A stretch of DNA of 64,000 bases, from positions 50,655 to 114,654 of the forward strand of contig DVFW01000024.1 of assembly GCA_018713055.1 (NCBI GenBank), given 5' to 3'. The translations under genes were made by a program, and so were the position numbers. Within the stretch, counting starts at the first letter, position 1. Every line of letters begins with the position of its first letter. The stretch is from Scatavimonas merdigallinarum. GTDB lineage: Bacteria > Bacillota > Clostridia > Oscillospirales > Acutalibacteraceae. Positions 50,865 through 59,799 of the stretch are shown piece after piece. The notes below the pieces were generated by a model that was given only the letters and a program-made list of their open reading frames with translations, did not search any database and was not told the origin of the DNA.

Positions 50865-51947
50865 TTAGCCGTCCGTTTTTCGGCTGGCTTGTTCTATCTT
50901 CTTTTGTACCGCATTTTTCACAAGCTCTATTTTTTGCTGCGCATCCGTACCAAGTTTTTCCTTCCAAAACGGCATTTTACATATGCCAAACAACGTGCCT
51001 GCACCGTACGCGATATGCAACAGAGGGAACATAAAGGGCAGCAAAAAAAACTGCCAACCGGTTTTTCTTCCTAAAAAAGCCGTGATTGTGACCAACAAGT
51101 CAAACAAAAGATATACGCTGCTTACCGCGATAAGCGGCAGTACAATGCCAAAGCATGACAAAACGCCAAATACAAGCAACGCGCAGACCAACAAAAAAGG
51201 GGCGAAATGAAAACAGGATAAGCATTGTGGACATACCCCCAACGTTAGCCCAATCCAAAACCCGTTGGCATATTTTTGCCCAAGCATTTTTCTGAACGTT
51301 GCACGGACGTTTTGATAGGAAACAATATCCGGACAACAGGCAATTTTAAACCCGCTGCAGCGCATTCGGTAATGTATTTCATTATCCTCCGTTCTGCCCA
51401 GGTTTTCATTAAACCCGCCAACCTTTGCAAAAACCTCCCTGCGGTATGCAGCGTGAAAAACAGAGCTTACATACTGCTTATGCGCCTGCCGCCTGCGGTA
51501 TTTTGCAACGGAACTGCCAAACAGAGACTCCTCCGCAGCCAAAAGGGTCTCCTGCCATGGCGAGGCTTTTTCCGCCCGACAGGGTCTGCCTCCCCCGCAG
51601 ATAAATTCCCCCTGCCGGATATGCTTAACATTACAGCTTACAAAATCTTTTGGGATGCTTGCATGTGCGTCCACCCGGATTATGATCTCTCCGCCTGCGT
51701 GCAGTACAGCGCAGTTCCAGGCCGCCGCCTGTCCAATTTTCCGGCATTGGGCCACAGTTACGTTCCAAAAGCCGTTTTCCCGGGCGGCGAAGTCCTCCAT
51801 TACCGTCTTTGTACTGTCTGCAGAGAGGTTGTCCACCAATACAATCTCCATTTTCCCATGGGGGTAAGTTTGTGCCTTCACATCTTCCAAAAGCTCTTTA
51901 AGCGCCGCCTGTTCATTGCGCGCAATGATGCACAAAGAAACGGTCAT
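50865..51947 (-). CDS. Membrane-anchored glycosyltransferase family 2
   Basis: A 360-residue GT2 enzyme. The N-terminal GT-A domain shows SLCIIARNEQAALKELLED, VLVDNLSADST, the DxD-like VDAHA and GRTEDNEIHYRMR. The C-terminal part has about four membrane helices (about 235-330) and a Lys-rich cytoplasmic tail. This plan resembles ExoA/succinoglycan-type transferases that act on lipid-linked sugars at the cytoplasmic face. ATGA overlap with the DUF975-like gene upstream (start 51947), so the two are coupled. Confidence 0.88.
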   Translation of the reverse strand: MTVSLCIIARNEQAALKELLEDVKAQTYPHGKMEIVLVDNLSADSTKTVMEDFAARENGFWNVTVAQCRKIGQAAAWNCAVLHAGGEIIIRVDAHASIPKDFVSCNVKHIRQGEFICGGGRPCRAEKASPWQETLLAAEESLFGSSVAKYRRRQAHKQYVSSVFHAAYRREVFAKVGGFNENLGRTEDNEIHYRMRCSGFKIACCPDIVSYQNVRATFRKMLGQKYANGFWIGLTLGVCPQCLSCFHFAPFLLVCALLVFGVLSCFGIVLPLIAVSSVYLLFDLLVTITAFLGRKTGWQFFLLPFMFPLLHIAYGAGTLFGICKMPFWKEKLGTDAQQKIELVKNAVQKKIEQASRKTDG

Positions 51948-52759
51948 GGTATTCCCTCCCCGGCTTCCTCCAGCATCCACCTTGCGCTCAACGCACAGGC
52001 AGTCTGAAAATAGGGGACCACATACAGCGCGGGAATTACAAAAAAGCAGGAAAGCAGCCACGGTAAGAACGATAGCACCAGCCGCAGATAGCGGCCTTTA
52101 TTTTTCTTCATTAAAAAAATGGATTGCATAACGCACGCCTTGGCAGAAAGCTCTTCTTTATACAAGAACAAATACGGCGCAAGAAAGTAACGCGAGGTAA
52201 GCACTACCCACAGCGCAAGTCCCAGTAGAATCAAAAGAACGAGAAAAAAATACCACAGAAGCCGTATACCTTCCTGCAAAGGGCCGCTTCCCTCCACGGA
52301 AAAATTGCGCAAAAGCACAACAAAAAAGCCGCAGGGAAAAAAGCAGAGAAGCGCCCATAAGACATTACGTACTGCAAGCGACAGGGAAAATACCACCGCC
52401 CTGCCATATTGGTGCTTTCCGGAAAACCACCCAAACAATGTTGAAAGCCTCCCCTGCCTGCCATGTGCAATATCTGTATAAAGCTTTGCCGCTCCCACAA
52501 ATACAGGAGAAAAAACGAACAATATGCCCACAGCCAAAACCTGTAGCAGTAAAAAAAACAATAGGGCTTCCGGCCGGGCAAACGGCGCGTTTGCAAGTTC
52601 TTCCACACTGGCACCGCGCACAATAACGGAAAAGGAATTGACCGTCTGCGCCATAAAAAAGGCGCAGGCCGGGAAAATGAAGGCTGCAAGCGCAACGCCC
52701 CAGTTTTGATCTGCCAGGCTGTTTCTGGCCTGCTGTTTTATGATGGTTTCCGCTTTCAT
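51944..52759 (-). CDS. DUF975-like polytopic membrane protein
   Basis: A 271-residue membrane protein with about six helices. The N-terminal amphipathic KAETIIKQQARNSLADQNWG and the C-terminal LYKEELSAKACVMQSIFLMKKNKG, followed by LSFLPWLLSCFF and VVPYFQTA, match the DUF975 plan. Function unknown in the family. ATG at 52759 lies behind GAAAGGA. It is placed between pepV and the glycosyltransferase, with which its stop overlaps. A role in envelope assembly is only suggested by position. Confidence 0.75.
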   Translation of the reverse strand: MKAETIIKQQARNSLADQNWGVALAAFIFPACAFFMAQTVNSFSVIVRGASVEELANAPFARPEALLFFLLLQVLAVGILFVFSPVFVGAAKLYTDIAHGRQGRLSTLFGWFSGKHQYGRAVVFSLSLAVRNVLWALLCFFPCGFFVVLLRNFSVEGSGPLQEGIRLLWYFFLVLLILLGLALWVVLTSRYFLAPYLFLYKEELSAKACVMQSIFLMKKNKGRYLRLVLSFLPWLLSCFFVIPALYVVPYFQTACALSARWMLEEAGEGIP

Positions 52760-52800
52760 TATGCAAATCCTTTCCAAAACATGGCAAAATGTTATACTTT

Positions 52801-54165
52801 TTATATTTCAGCGTTTAAAAGTCTGTACATACTCTCTAAACAAATCTGCCCGTGGCGCATATAGCTTTCCAGATTAATCGACTCGTTGGCATGATGTATG
52901 CCGCATTCTTCCCCCTCAAAAACAGGCCCAAATGCAACACCTCTGCCGCCAAGCGTTCTGGCATAAGTCCCGCCGCCCGTTGCATAAAGCGCCGGCTCAA
53001 TTCCGGTTATCTCCCTATAGGCGTCGCGCAATATATGGATCAGCGGATTGTCTTCTTCTATATGCAGCGGCCTTAAATGGCTTAATACCTTTACCGTAAG
53101 ATTCTCGTATTTTGCTGCAGCGCAAACTCTCTCTAAAATATTGGCGCCATCCATTGTTACCGGATAACGAATATCCAGCGTGGCCCTTGCGGAGCTTTCG
53201 GTGATATGTACCGTACCGACATTGAGCGTCAGCGCACCTGAAGCAGAATCACGCATTTTCAGCCCCAGAGAATTACCGTTTAACTCTGTTGCTATCTTTG
53301 AATCAATAAATGCAAGAATGCTGCCCATAGACGCATACCCAAAATTGGCGGCAAGCAGGCCGATCAGGTGCGTCGCTGCGTTAAATCCTTTTTGCGGCTC
53401 CGATGCGTGCGCGGCAGTCCCTTTTGACAAAATCATCAATCCGTCTATGGTATATTTAAACTCAAACTGGCCCGGCTTAGCATCCGCCAGGCGCAAAAGC
53501 TGGTGGTCTTCGTTTTCAGAACAGTCCAGCAGCGCATATGCCGTATCCGGAACCATGTTGACAGCTGTACCCGCTTTAAGCTCGGTAAGTGTAGTCCCGT
53601 TGTGTGTATCGGCTATAACCTCCAGCTGTAAAATTCCCTTTTCACAACGGCAAATTCCATATTCTGCATCCGGCGTAAAACCCATAGCCGGAAGCGGCTG
53701 CGCCGAAAAATAGGCCTTCATATCTTCCATGCCCATTTCCTCCGACGTTCCAAAAATCACGCGTACAGCGTTCTTTCCCACAATGCCCTCATCCTTGAGC
53801 GCTTTCAGGCAATAAAGCGCCATAACAGCGGCGCCCTTGTCATCTGCAACACCCCTGCCGAAAAGCCTTCCGTCCTTTTGAACCAACGTATATGGGTCCG
53901 TAAGCCACCCGCTCCCGGGCGGCACGACATCCAGATGGGTAAGCACGCCACAATATGCTTCACCGCTTCCATACTGGGCATGCCCTGCAATATCCAGGAC
54001 GTTTTGGGTTTCAAGGCCCATTTCCTTTGCTCTTTGAAGCATATACTCCAGCGCCTTTTGTGGCTGCTCCGGCCCATCTGCGGATACAGAGGGTATTGCC
54101 GTAAGCACCTCCAGATCTTTCAGGATCGCACCCTTATATCGTAAGATTTTCTCTCCAAACGCCAT
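52801..54165 (-). CDS. pepV: M20 family dipeptidase (PepV/Sapep-like)
   Basis: A 454-residue metallopeptidase. Metal-site motifs are GVLTHLDVVPPGSGW (His-Asp), GRGVADDKGAAVMALY, FGTSEEMGMEDMKAY (catalytic Glu-Glu) and PDAEYG; the lid domain lies at about 190-330; the C-terminal metal ligand is in GIHHANESI. Family members split dipeptides and beta-alanyl peptides with Zn or Mn. ATG at 54165 follows AAGAGGAG. Sits within a run of envelope genes on the same strand, 42 bases before the DUF975-like gene; functional connection is uncertain. Confidence 0.93.
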   Translation of the reverse strand: MAFGEKILRYKGAILKDLEVLTAIPSVSADGPEQPQKALEYMLQRAKEMGLETQNVLDIAGHAQYGSGEAYCGVLTHLDVVPPGSGWLTDPYTLVQKDGRLFGRGVADDKGAAVMALYCLKALKDEGIVGKNAVRVIFGTSEEMGMEDMKAYFSAQPLPAMGFTPDAEYGICRCEKGILQLEVIADTHNGTTLTELKAGTAVNMVPDTAYALLDCSENEDHQLLRLADAKPGQFEFKYTIDGLMILSKGTAAHASEPQKGFNAATHLIGLLAANFGYASMGSILAFIDSKIATELNGNSLGLKMRDSASGALTLNVGTVHITESSARATLDIRYPVTMDGANILERVCAAAKYENLTVKVLSHLRPLHIEEDNPLIHILRDAYREITGIEPALYATGGGTYARTLGGRGVAFGPVFEGEECGIHHANESINLESYMRHGQICLESMYRLLNAEI

Positions 54166-54185
54166 ATGAAAACTCCTCTTTCATA

Positions 54186-56699
54186 TCATTCCATCTTGCC
54201 GCCCCGCTCTTTTTCTGCACTGCCGCTGTCTGTTGGCGGCAAATGGCCGGCTGAGTTATTCTGTTTTATTTTTACAGTGGTGGCTTTAAACCTTTTGCAG
54301 ACCCGCAACGAAATCGCCGCCGTTTTTTTCTTTTCCCATTTTCCCCTGAAAAAAAGAAGATATGCGGCAAACACCAGCACGGCTGCGCCCGTTACCAGCA
54401 AGCCGGCTTTCAATCCCGGCGTTTCGTAGTAAAAGCAGATTTCGCTTTTCATACCGCCCGGTACCTTCACAGCCATAAAGCCAATATTCACCTTCTCAAC
54501 CTCAACCTGCTGCCCATTGACGCAGGCACTCCACCCCGCTTCATACGGCACGCTGAAAAAAACAAGCTGGCTTTCTTTGCCCGTAAGGTCAATATTTGCA
54601 CGAAAGCCCGTATTGTCATATTGAAAATCTGTGCAAACCGTCTGTCTGCGCTGCAAACAGTCTTGCTTATAGGCTTCCTCAGTATACGTAAAGTCCCCTT
54701 CGTAAGCAACGCTTCCGGTAACATCTGCATATTTGGCCATTTGCGAAGGCTCCAGCACCATCGCTTTTAAAAGCAGCAGGTGACGGCGGCTCTCCGTACA
54801 GTTGTAATACTGTTCCTCTGTAATAAATTTATCATAGGTAAACCCCATAGGGATACAGAACTGATTTTCCCAAATGCTAAAGCCGTTTTGCGTACCGTAA
54901 TATTCCCACCCCGGCATTGCTGTATTTCCCTGCGCGTCAACAAACGAATCGCCGTCATACAAATAATCAAACAGATAACGTGTGGATGTAAACGATCGCA
55001 GGCCGTAAACATCTGTTTCAGGTCTTGACCCTACGTCTCTTGTAACGCCAATTGAGGGATAAAACTCCATAATCGACCCGGGTACAATGCTATGAAACGC
55101 CTGAATGGTTGGCACTTGCCAAAACATGGCCAGATTATCCATGGTTTGATAAAAATCCGACCGCACGCTGTCCTGGTCGGGCAGACTGATCTGCGACCCT
55201 TTATTGAGGACATAAGGCAGAATAAAATCGTGCGAACTGTAGCCTTGCGTCTTTCCCAGAACCAGTAAATAGGAAGAATACACTACGGAAATAATCCCTA
55301 AAGCCACATAGGTACAGCGAATAAATCTTTTTCTGTTGCGGCGCATCATTTTTAATAAAAGCGCCAGCACACCAAGAGAAACCAGAGCAATAGCACCATA
55401 GGCCCAAAAACGGTCGGGATATTGCATGAGTCCATATGTGGTAACGCTTTCACCCGAATCCGCCGTAATGGTATTTGGCATAAATCCAATGGCAACAAGA
55501 ATTGCCACGGTTATACCGCCTGTCCAGGTAAGGGCTCTGCGCCAGTCTGTTTTGAATGTTTCCAGAGAAACCACTGTCGCCAGCACAAGCATCAGGGTCA
55601 GCATATAAAACCATCTTGCATAATACGCTGCATTTAAAAGCTGGAACAGGCTGTTGAGGATTGGAACAAACGCCATAAGGAAAAGAATCCATAATAGCCG
55701 TTTTAACCAGTTTGTATATTTTTTTGTCTGCAAAAAAGCAACGACGCCGGTCATGGAGAACAAAGGGAGCCAGGCTGCTACGGACGCCCATTTTGCGTTG
55801 GAATCAGGTGTAAAATTAGGTCTTGCAGGTATATCCGGCGGGAAGAAAAAGCTTTCCAGAATATGCATATACCTTTGATTGGAGCTATATAAAAGAGCAC
55901 CCCAGCCGTTTGGAGCGTTGTCTACACGCGGATTTTGTATAACGGCAAGCACGGTGGGAAATAACAAAAACGCCGTTGCAGCAAAACCGGCCACCACCTC
56001 AAATGCCATGCGCAAAAAGTCGCGCAGCGAAATTTTGTAACTGCCGGAAAGCAGGCGCACCAGCCAGTAAATCAGCACAAACACAACCTGCCCTGCAAAG
56101 AAATAATAATTAAATATACAGCTTGCAAAAACGGCAAGGCCCAGTACACCGCGCCTTTTGTTGTCCATATATTCATCCACTGCTGCAAGCAAAAGCGGAA
56201 AAATTACAATTGCCTCATGGAAATGGTTAAAAAAGATATTATAAACAGAAAAGCCTGAAAACGCATATAAAATCCCGCCAATAACGGCAAAATTTTTATT
56301 CCTAACATAGCGCCTGAGGAAAATATACCCTGTAAGAGACGCACAGGCAAACTTTAGCATAAGAAGCGGGGCCATCAAATACGGCACAGCCTGGCTTGGA
56401 AACAAAAGCGTAATCCAGAAAAACGGACTTCCCAAAAGATAAAAGGTATAAGAACCGATGATGTTCGCGCCCAAATCGGTTGTATGGCTCCAGCCCATAT
56501 TGCCGCCAAGGATGCTGTCATGAATCATCTGGTAAAATGTAATCTGCTGAACGTTAAAATCGCCGTAATACAGAAATAAACCGCCATCATAGATCAAAAA
56601 TGGCAGAAAAAACAAAAAAGAAAGCCCCAGCCCCAGTAAAAAGGCCTTATGCCAATATTTTTTTCCCGCACCAGAAAAATGCAGCCTGACCGCTTTCAT
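54186..56699 (-). CDS. YfhO family membrane protein (polymer glycosylation-type)
   Basis: An 837-residue GT-C-like integral membrane protein: about 12-14 helices between residues 17 and 500, an extracytoplasmic domain (about 500-760), a final helix (about 770-790) and a basic Ser/Glu-rich tail. Family segments are GGLFLYYGDFNVQQITFYQ, FFWITLLFPSQAVPYLMAPLLMLKF (short forms), ILYAFSGFSVYN and the extracellular VPYEAGWSACVNGQ. In Bacillus, YfhO adds sugars to lipoteichoic acid; by analogy this protein may decorate the polymer built by the downstream genes. ATG at 56699 follows AAGGCGGTG. Confidence 0.9.
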   Translation of the reverse strand: MKAVRLHFSGAGKKYWHKAFLLGLGLSFLFFLPFLIYDGGLFLYYGDFNVQQITFYQMIHDSILGGNMGWSHTTDLGANIIGSYTFYLLGSPFFWITLLFPSQAVPYLMAPLLMLKFACASLTGYIFLRRYVRNKNFAVIGGILYAFSGFSVYNIFFNHFHEAIVIFPLLLAAVDEYMDNKRRGVLGLAVFASCIFNYYFFAGQVVFVLIYWLVRLLSGSYKISLRDFLRMAFEVVAGFAATAFLLFPTVLAVIQNPRVDNAPNGWGALLYSSNQRYMHILESFFFPPDIPARPNFTPDSNAKWASVAAWLPLFSMTGVVAFLQTKKYTNWLKRLLWILFLMAFVPILNSLFQLLNAAYYARWFYMLTLMLVLATVVSLETFKTDWRRALTWTGGITVAILVAIGFMPNTITADSGESVTTYGLMQYPDRFWAYGAIALVSLGVLALLLKMMRRNRKRFIRCTYVALGIISVVYSSYLLVLGKTQGYSSHDFILPYVLNKGSQISLPDQDSVRSDFYQTMDNLAMFWQVPTIQAFHSIVPGSIMEFYPSIGVTRDVGSRPETDVYGLRSFTSTRYLFDYLYDGDSFVDAQGNTAMPGWEYYGTQNGFSIWENQFCIPMGFTYDKFITEEQYYNCTESRRHLLLLKAMVLEPSQMAKYADVTGSVAYEGDFTYTEEAYKQDCLQRRQTVCTDFQYDNTGFRANIDLTGKESQLVFFSVPYEAGWSACVNGQQVEVEKVNIGFMAVKVPGGMKSEICFYYETPGLKAGLLVTGAAVLVFAAYLLFFRGKWEKKKTAAISLRVCKRFKATTVKIKQNNSAGHLPPTDSGSAEKERGGKME

Positions 56700-56826
56700 A
56701 GGTTCACCGCCTTGTTGCTCTATATAGGTTGTAAATGCTAAATTTATACCCTTAAAACATTAAATTCATGGCATGCAAACCGTAAATCTGTCGCAGAATG
56801 CGCGAACATACAAGCATGACTTGAAT

Positions 56827-56835
56827 ATTATACCA
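56827..56835 (-). promoter_or_regulatory. Extended -10 promoter of the yfhO-to-tarJ run
   Basis: Minus strand TGG-TATAAT (TATAAT at 56827-56832) with a weak -35. The leader would be about 120 bases. The rest of 56700-56957 is AT-rich with no gene seen. Confidence 0.45.
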
Positions 56836-56957
56836 CAAAATAATGATGATTGCACCTATAAAACGTACAATCAAATAAATTCATAATTTTGTCACAATCT
56901 CTTAAAAAAATCTTGTAAAATATGAAATACAAATATAAACACAAACGGAGTGTTCCT

Positions 56958-57551
56958 ATGGGCTGCAATTTTTATGCAATGCTTTCCAGAATGAAATACA
57001 TTGACCGCTGGGGACTTATGAATAACACAAGGAAAGAAAACATCAGTGAGCACAGCCTGGAAGTGGCGATTCTGGCTCATGCGCTTGTTTTAATTGGCAA
57101 TGCGCGCTTCCAAAAAAAGCTGGACGCCCAGCGCGCGGCAACGCTTGCACTGTTTCATGACTGTCCGGAAATCCTTACCGGCGACCTTCCCACGCCTGTT
57201 AAATACGGCAACCCGCAGATCCAAAAAGCTTACCGGGAGGTTGAACAAGTGGCAAGCCAAAAACTGCTGAATTTGCTGCCGGACGATTTAAAAGAGGCGT
57301 ATACCCCCTTGTTTCTTCATCAAGGAGAAGAAGACCTGCTGTTGATGCAATATGTAAAAGCAGCGGACAAGCTTTCAGCTCTGATTAAATGCACAGAAGA
57401 GATTCGCATGGGCAATCTGGAATTCGAAAAAGCCAGACAAAGCATTGCAAACGCTCTTAAACAGATCTCTATGCCGGAACTAAATGTTTTTATGGAAGAA
57501 ATGCTTCCCGCCTACAGCTTAACCCTTGACGAACTGGATATAAAACCGTAA
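56958..57551 (+). CDS. YfbR-like HD-domain 5'-deoxynucleotidase
   Basis: A 197-residue HD-domain metal phosphohydrolase. Metal-ligand motifs are ISEHSLEVAILAH, LFHDCPEILTGDLPTPVKY (HD pair) and VKAADKLSALIKC. This matches the YfbR family, which dephosphorylates deoxynucleoside 5'-monophosphates. ATG at 56958 follows ACGGAG. Its stop lies just before the consensus promoter of the FMN riboswitch, so the genes are separate units. Confidence 0.9.
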   Translation: MGCNFYAMLSRMKYIDRWGLMNNTRKENISEHSLEVAILAHALVLIGNARFQKKLDAQRAATLALFHDCPEILTGDLPTPVKYGNPQIQKAYREVEQVASQKLLNLLPDDLKEAYTPLFLHQGEEDLLLMQYVKAADKLSALIKCTEEIRMGNLEFEKARQSIANALKQISMPELNVFMEEMLPAYSLTLDELDIKP

Positions 57552-57553
57552 AT

Positions 57554-57582
57554 TTGACAAAACACAGGCGCCTGCGTATAAT
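57554..57582 (+). promoter_or_regulatory. Consensus sigma-A promoter of the riboswitch-ribU unit
   Basis: Perfect TTGACA (57554-57559), 17-base spacer, perfect TATAAT (57577-57582), starting two bases after the preceding stop codon. Confidence 0.9.
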
Positions 57583-57623
57583 AGAGACAAGAAGTGTATG
57601 GCACTTTTAAAATTTTATATGCT

Positions 57624-57742
57624 GTCTTCGGGGCGGGGTGCAATTCCCCACCGGCGGTAAGCGCAGTTTGTGCAAAGCCCGCGAGCGAAAGCTGATTTGG
57701 TGTGATTCCAAAGCCGACGGTATAGTCCGGATGAAAGAAGAT
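57624..57742 (+). promoter_or_regulatory. FMN riboswitch (RFN element)
   Basis: All conserved RFN blocks are present in order: CTTCGGGGCGGGGTGCAATT, CCCCACCGGCGGTAA, the CCCGCGAGCG core, GATTTGGTGTGATTCC, AAAGCCGACGGTATAGTC and CGGATGAAAGAAG. It senses FMN and, with the following hairpin, controls ribU. Confidence 0.96.
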
Positions 57743-57762
57743 AAGCGCTGAAAAGGCGTTTT

Positions 57763-57794
57763 GCTCCGCATTTTTTTTGCGGAGCTTTTCTTTT
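57763..57794 (+). terminator. Riboswitch-controlled terminator
   Basis: 8-bp stem GCTCCGCA/TGCGGAGC with a T-only 7-base loop, followed by TTTTCTTTT. It lies 20 bases after the FMN aptamer and before ribU, fitting transcription attenuation when FMN is bound. Confidence 0.88.
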
Positions 57795-57828
57795 GCTGAA
57801 AAGGCGGCACAAAAAGGAGAGTTTTATC

Positions 57829-58524
57829 ATGCAAAACAATCGTTCCAAAACTTTGCACAGAGAAGACGTGCGCTCTTATCAAATTAAAAAGCTTGCGTTG
57901 CTCGGCTTGCTTAGCGCGCTTGCATTTTTATGCGTGCTGTTTTTCCGCATCCCTGTTGTATCGTTCTTAAAATTTGAGCCAAAAGACGTAATCATTGCTA
58001 TTGGCGCGTTTATTTTTGGCCCGCTGTCGGGCCTTGCAATGAGTGTGGCCGTTTCGTTTATTGAAATGATTACCATAAGCGACACGGGCTTCATTGGTTG
58101 CGTAATGAATATTCTTTCGACCATTTGCTTTGTCTGCCCTGCCGCTGTCATTTACAGAAAAAACCGTACCATGCGCAGCGCTGTGCTGGGTTTACTGGCC
58201 GGCTCCGTTACCATGCTTGCAGCCATGCTTTTGTGGAATTACCTGATTACACCGTTTTATATGGGCGTACCAAGGGAAGCTGTGGCCGAAATGCTGCTGC
58301 CTGTTTTCGTCCCGTTTAACCTGCTCAAGGCCGGAATCAACGCAGCGCTTACCCTGCTGTTGTATAAATTTGCGGTAACCGGTCTGCGCAAAGCAAATTT
58401 GATCCCGCAAAATCCCAATGAGCAACGGCCCAAAGGCAAAGCAAACGCCGGCATTCTGATAGCGGCCGGAATTGTCCTTATATCCTGCGTGCTTTTGGTG
58501 CTTGTCTTAAACGGTACGATTTAA
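57829..58524 (+). CDS. ribU: Riboflavin ECF transporter substrate-binding protein RibU
   Basis: A 231-residue membrane protein with about six helices. The S-component signature LLGLLSALAFLCVLFFRIP (short span) and FLKFEPKDVIIAIGAFIFGP, followed by GLAMSVAVSFIEMI, matches RibU. It imports riboflavin with the shared ECF energising module, not in the window. The upstream FMN riboswitch confirms substrate. ATG at 57829 follows AAAAAGGAG. The C-terminal helix (about 205-229) is an addition after a Pro/Asn-rich linker. Confidence 0.95.
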   Translation: MQNNRSKTLHREDVRSYQIKKLALLGLLSALAFLCVLFFRIPVVSFLKFEPKDVIIAIGAFIFGPLSGLAMSVAVSFIEMITISDTGFIGCVMNILSTICFVCPAAVIYRKNRTMRSAVLGLLAGSVTMLAAMLLWNYLITPFYMGVPREAVAEMLLPVFVPFNLLKAGINAALTLLLYKFAVTGLRKANLIPQNPNEQRPKGKANAGILIAAGIVLISCVLLVLVLNGTI

Positions 58525-58548
58525 AGCGGCACAAAACAGAAATATACA

Positions 58549-58586
58549 CCGCGTTATGCAGCTGTTGCATGGCGCGGCGTTTTTTT
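58549..58586 (+). terminator. Terminator of ribU
   Basis: Stem CCGCG/CGCGG with an inner ATGCA/TGCAT stem, followed by CG and seven T. The stretch 58587-58748 shows no gene. Confidence 0.78.
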
Positions 58587-58748
58587 AATGCTTTTTTGTT
58601 GTGCATCCTTCTGCCATTGGGTTTCAGCCAGCTTTTTTGTTCTATTTTTTTCAAGGGTACATAAAATTTTATTATCCGTTTTGCTTTTGCACACCACACA
58701 TGCTGCAGGCAGCTGCTTTTGGAGGTTTTCACAGCGAAATGTAAGGTC

Positions 58749-58777
58749 TTGCTGTGGCTTTTATAAAATGTTATAAT
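58749..58777 (+). promoter_or_regulatory. Promoter of the tepA-uppP-ftsK run
   Basis: TTGCTG (58749-58754), 17-base spacer, perfect TATAAT (58772-58777). About 130 bases of leader precede the first start codon. Confidence 0.6.
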
Positions 58778-58911
58778 AAGTTTATGTATGAATTTGCGCA
58801 TAATACGGCAAACTATTCTTTGCAAGTGCAATATACTGTGTACGCCCGCTTCTTAGCAAGGTATGGCTGCACAGCTTTTTATGCATTATTACAACGAATA
58901 GGAGCTGCAGT

Positions 58912-59715
58912 ATGGGAAACCACGATCATAAAAATAAAAGCCAATTTATACAAAACCCCGCGGAGCACGACGACGATATGCAAACGTTGGAGGAATCCAG
59001 CCCCATCAGCGAAGACAATACGGATAAAATTAACGAAACCGGTTCTATTATTACAAAAAACGGAAAATATGTTGTACATTGCCTGACGATTATTGGGCAA
59101 ATCGAAGGGCATACCATTCTTCCTTCACAAAATAAAACGACCAAGTACGAGCATGTTATACCGCAACTGGTTGCGATTGAAGAAGAAGAGCGCATAGACG
59201 GACTCTTGGTGCTGCTGAATACCGTTGGCGGCGATGTCGAAGCCGGCCTTGCCATTGCAGAATTAATGGCGGGCATGAAAAAGCCGATTGTGTCGATCGT
59301 CCTGGGCGGCGGGCATTCCATTGGTATCCCGCTGGCAGTGGCGGCCAAGCACTCTTTTATTGCAAAATCCGCCTCTATGACCGTACATCCCGTACGCATG
59401 ACAGGTCTGACGCTGGGCGTACCGCAAACGTTTGAATATTTCCGGCGTATGCAGGACCGGATTACCACGTTTGTAAGCGAAAATTCCAACATTCCAAAGG
59501 ACCGTTACAATGCGCTTGCAATGAACGTGGGGGAGCTTGTGCTGGACGTAGGTACGATTTTAGAAGGGGAAGACGCTGTAAATGAGGGCCTGATTGATGA
59601 GGTTGGGTCGCTTTCAGACGCAATGGACTGCCTGTTTAAAATGATTGACGCACAAAAGGCTGCAGAAAAGCGCAAGGCAAAGAAAGCGGGGCCAAAAAAG
59701 ACCAAAAAGTCCTGA
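58912..59715 (+). CDS. ClpP-class protease (TepA-like)
   Basis: A 267-residue ClpP/crotonase-fold protease. The substrate-binding strand is LLVLLNTVGGDVEAGLAIAELM. The likely nucleophile is the serine in GGGHSIGIPLAVAA, and the likely general base is the histidine in SMTVHPVRM. The N-terminal 45 residues are acidic and disordered; the C-terminal 25 residues are Lys-rich. Bacillus TepA (YmfB) lies close to spoIIIE in the genome, as this gene lies close to the FtsK/SpoIIIE gene here, supporting orthology. In Bacillus, TepA has been linked to protein export and to spore-protein turnover. Confidence 0.9.
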   Translation: MGNHDHKNKSQFIQNPAEHDDDMQTLEESSPISEDNTDKINETGSIITKNGKYVVHCLTIIGQIEGHTILPSQNKTTKYEHVIPQLVAIEEEERIDGLLVLLNTVGGDVEAGLAIAELMAGMKKPIVSIVLGGGHSIGIPLAVAAKHSFIAKSASMTVHPVRMTGLTLGVPQTFEYFRRMQDRITTFVSENSNIPKDRYNALAMNVGELVLDVGTILEGEDAVNEGLIDEVGSLSDAMDCLFKMIDAQKAAEKRKAKKAGPKKTKKS

Positions 59716-59799
59716 CTGCCTGCTTACCGTTCCGGCAACCATTACACGCCTGCGGGCGTTTACATAGATAGCAGTAAGGAAAATACGGAGGTATACATA

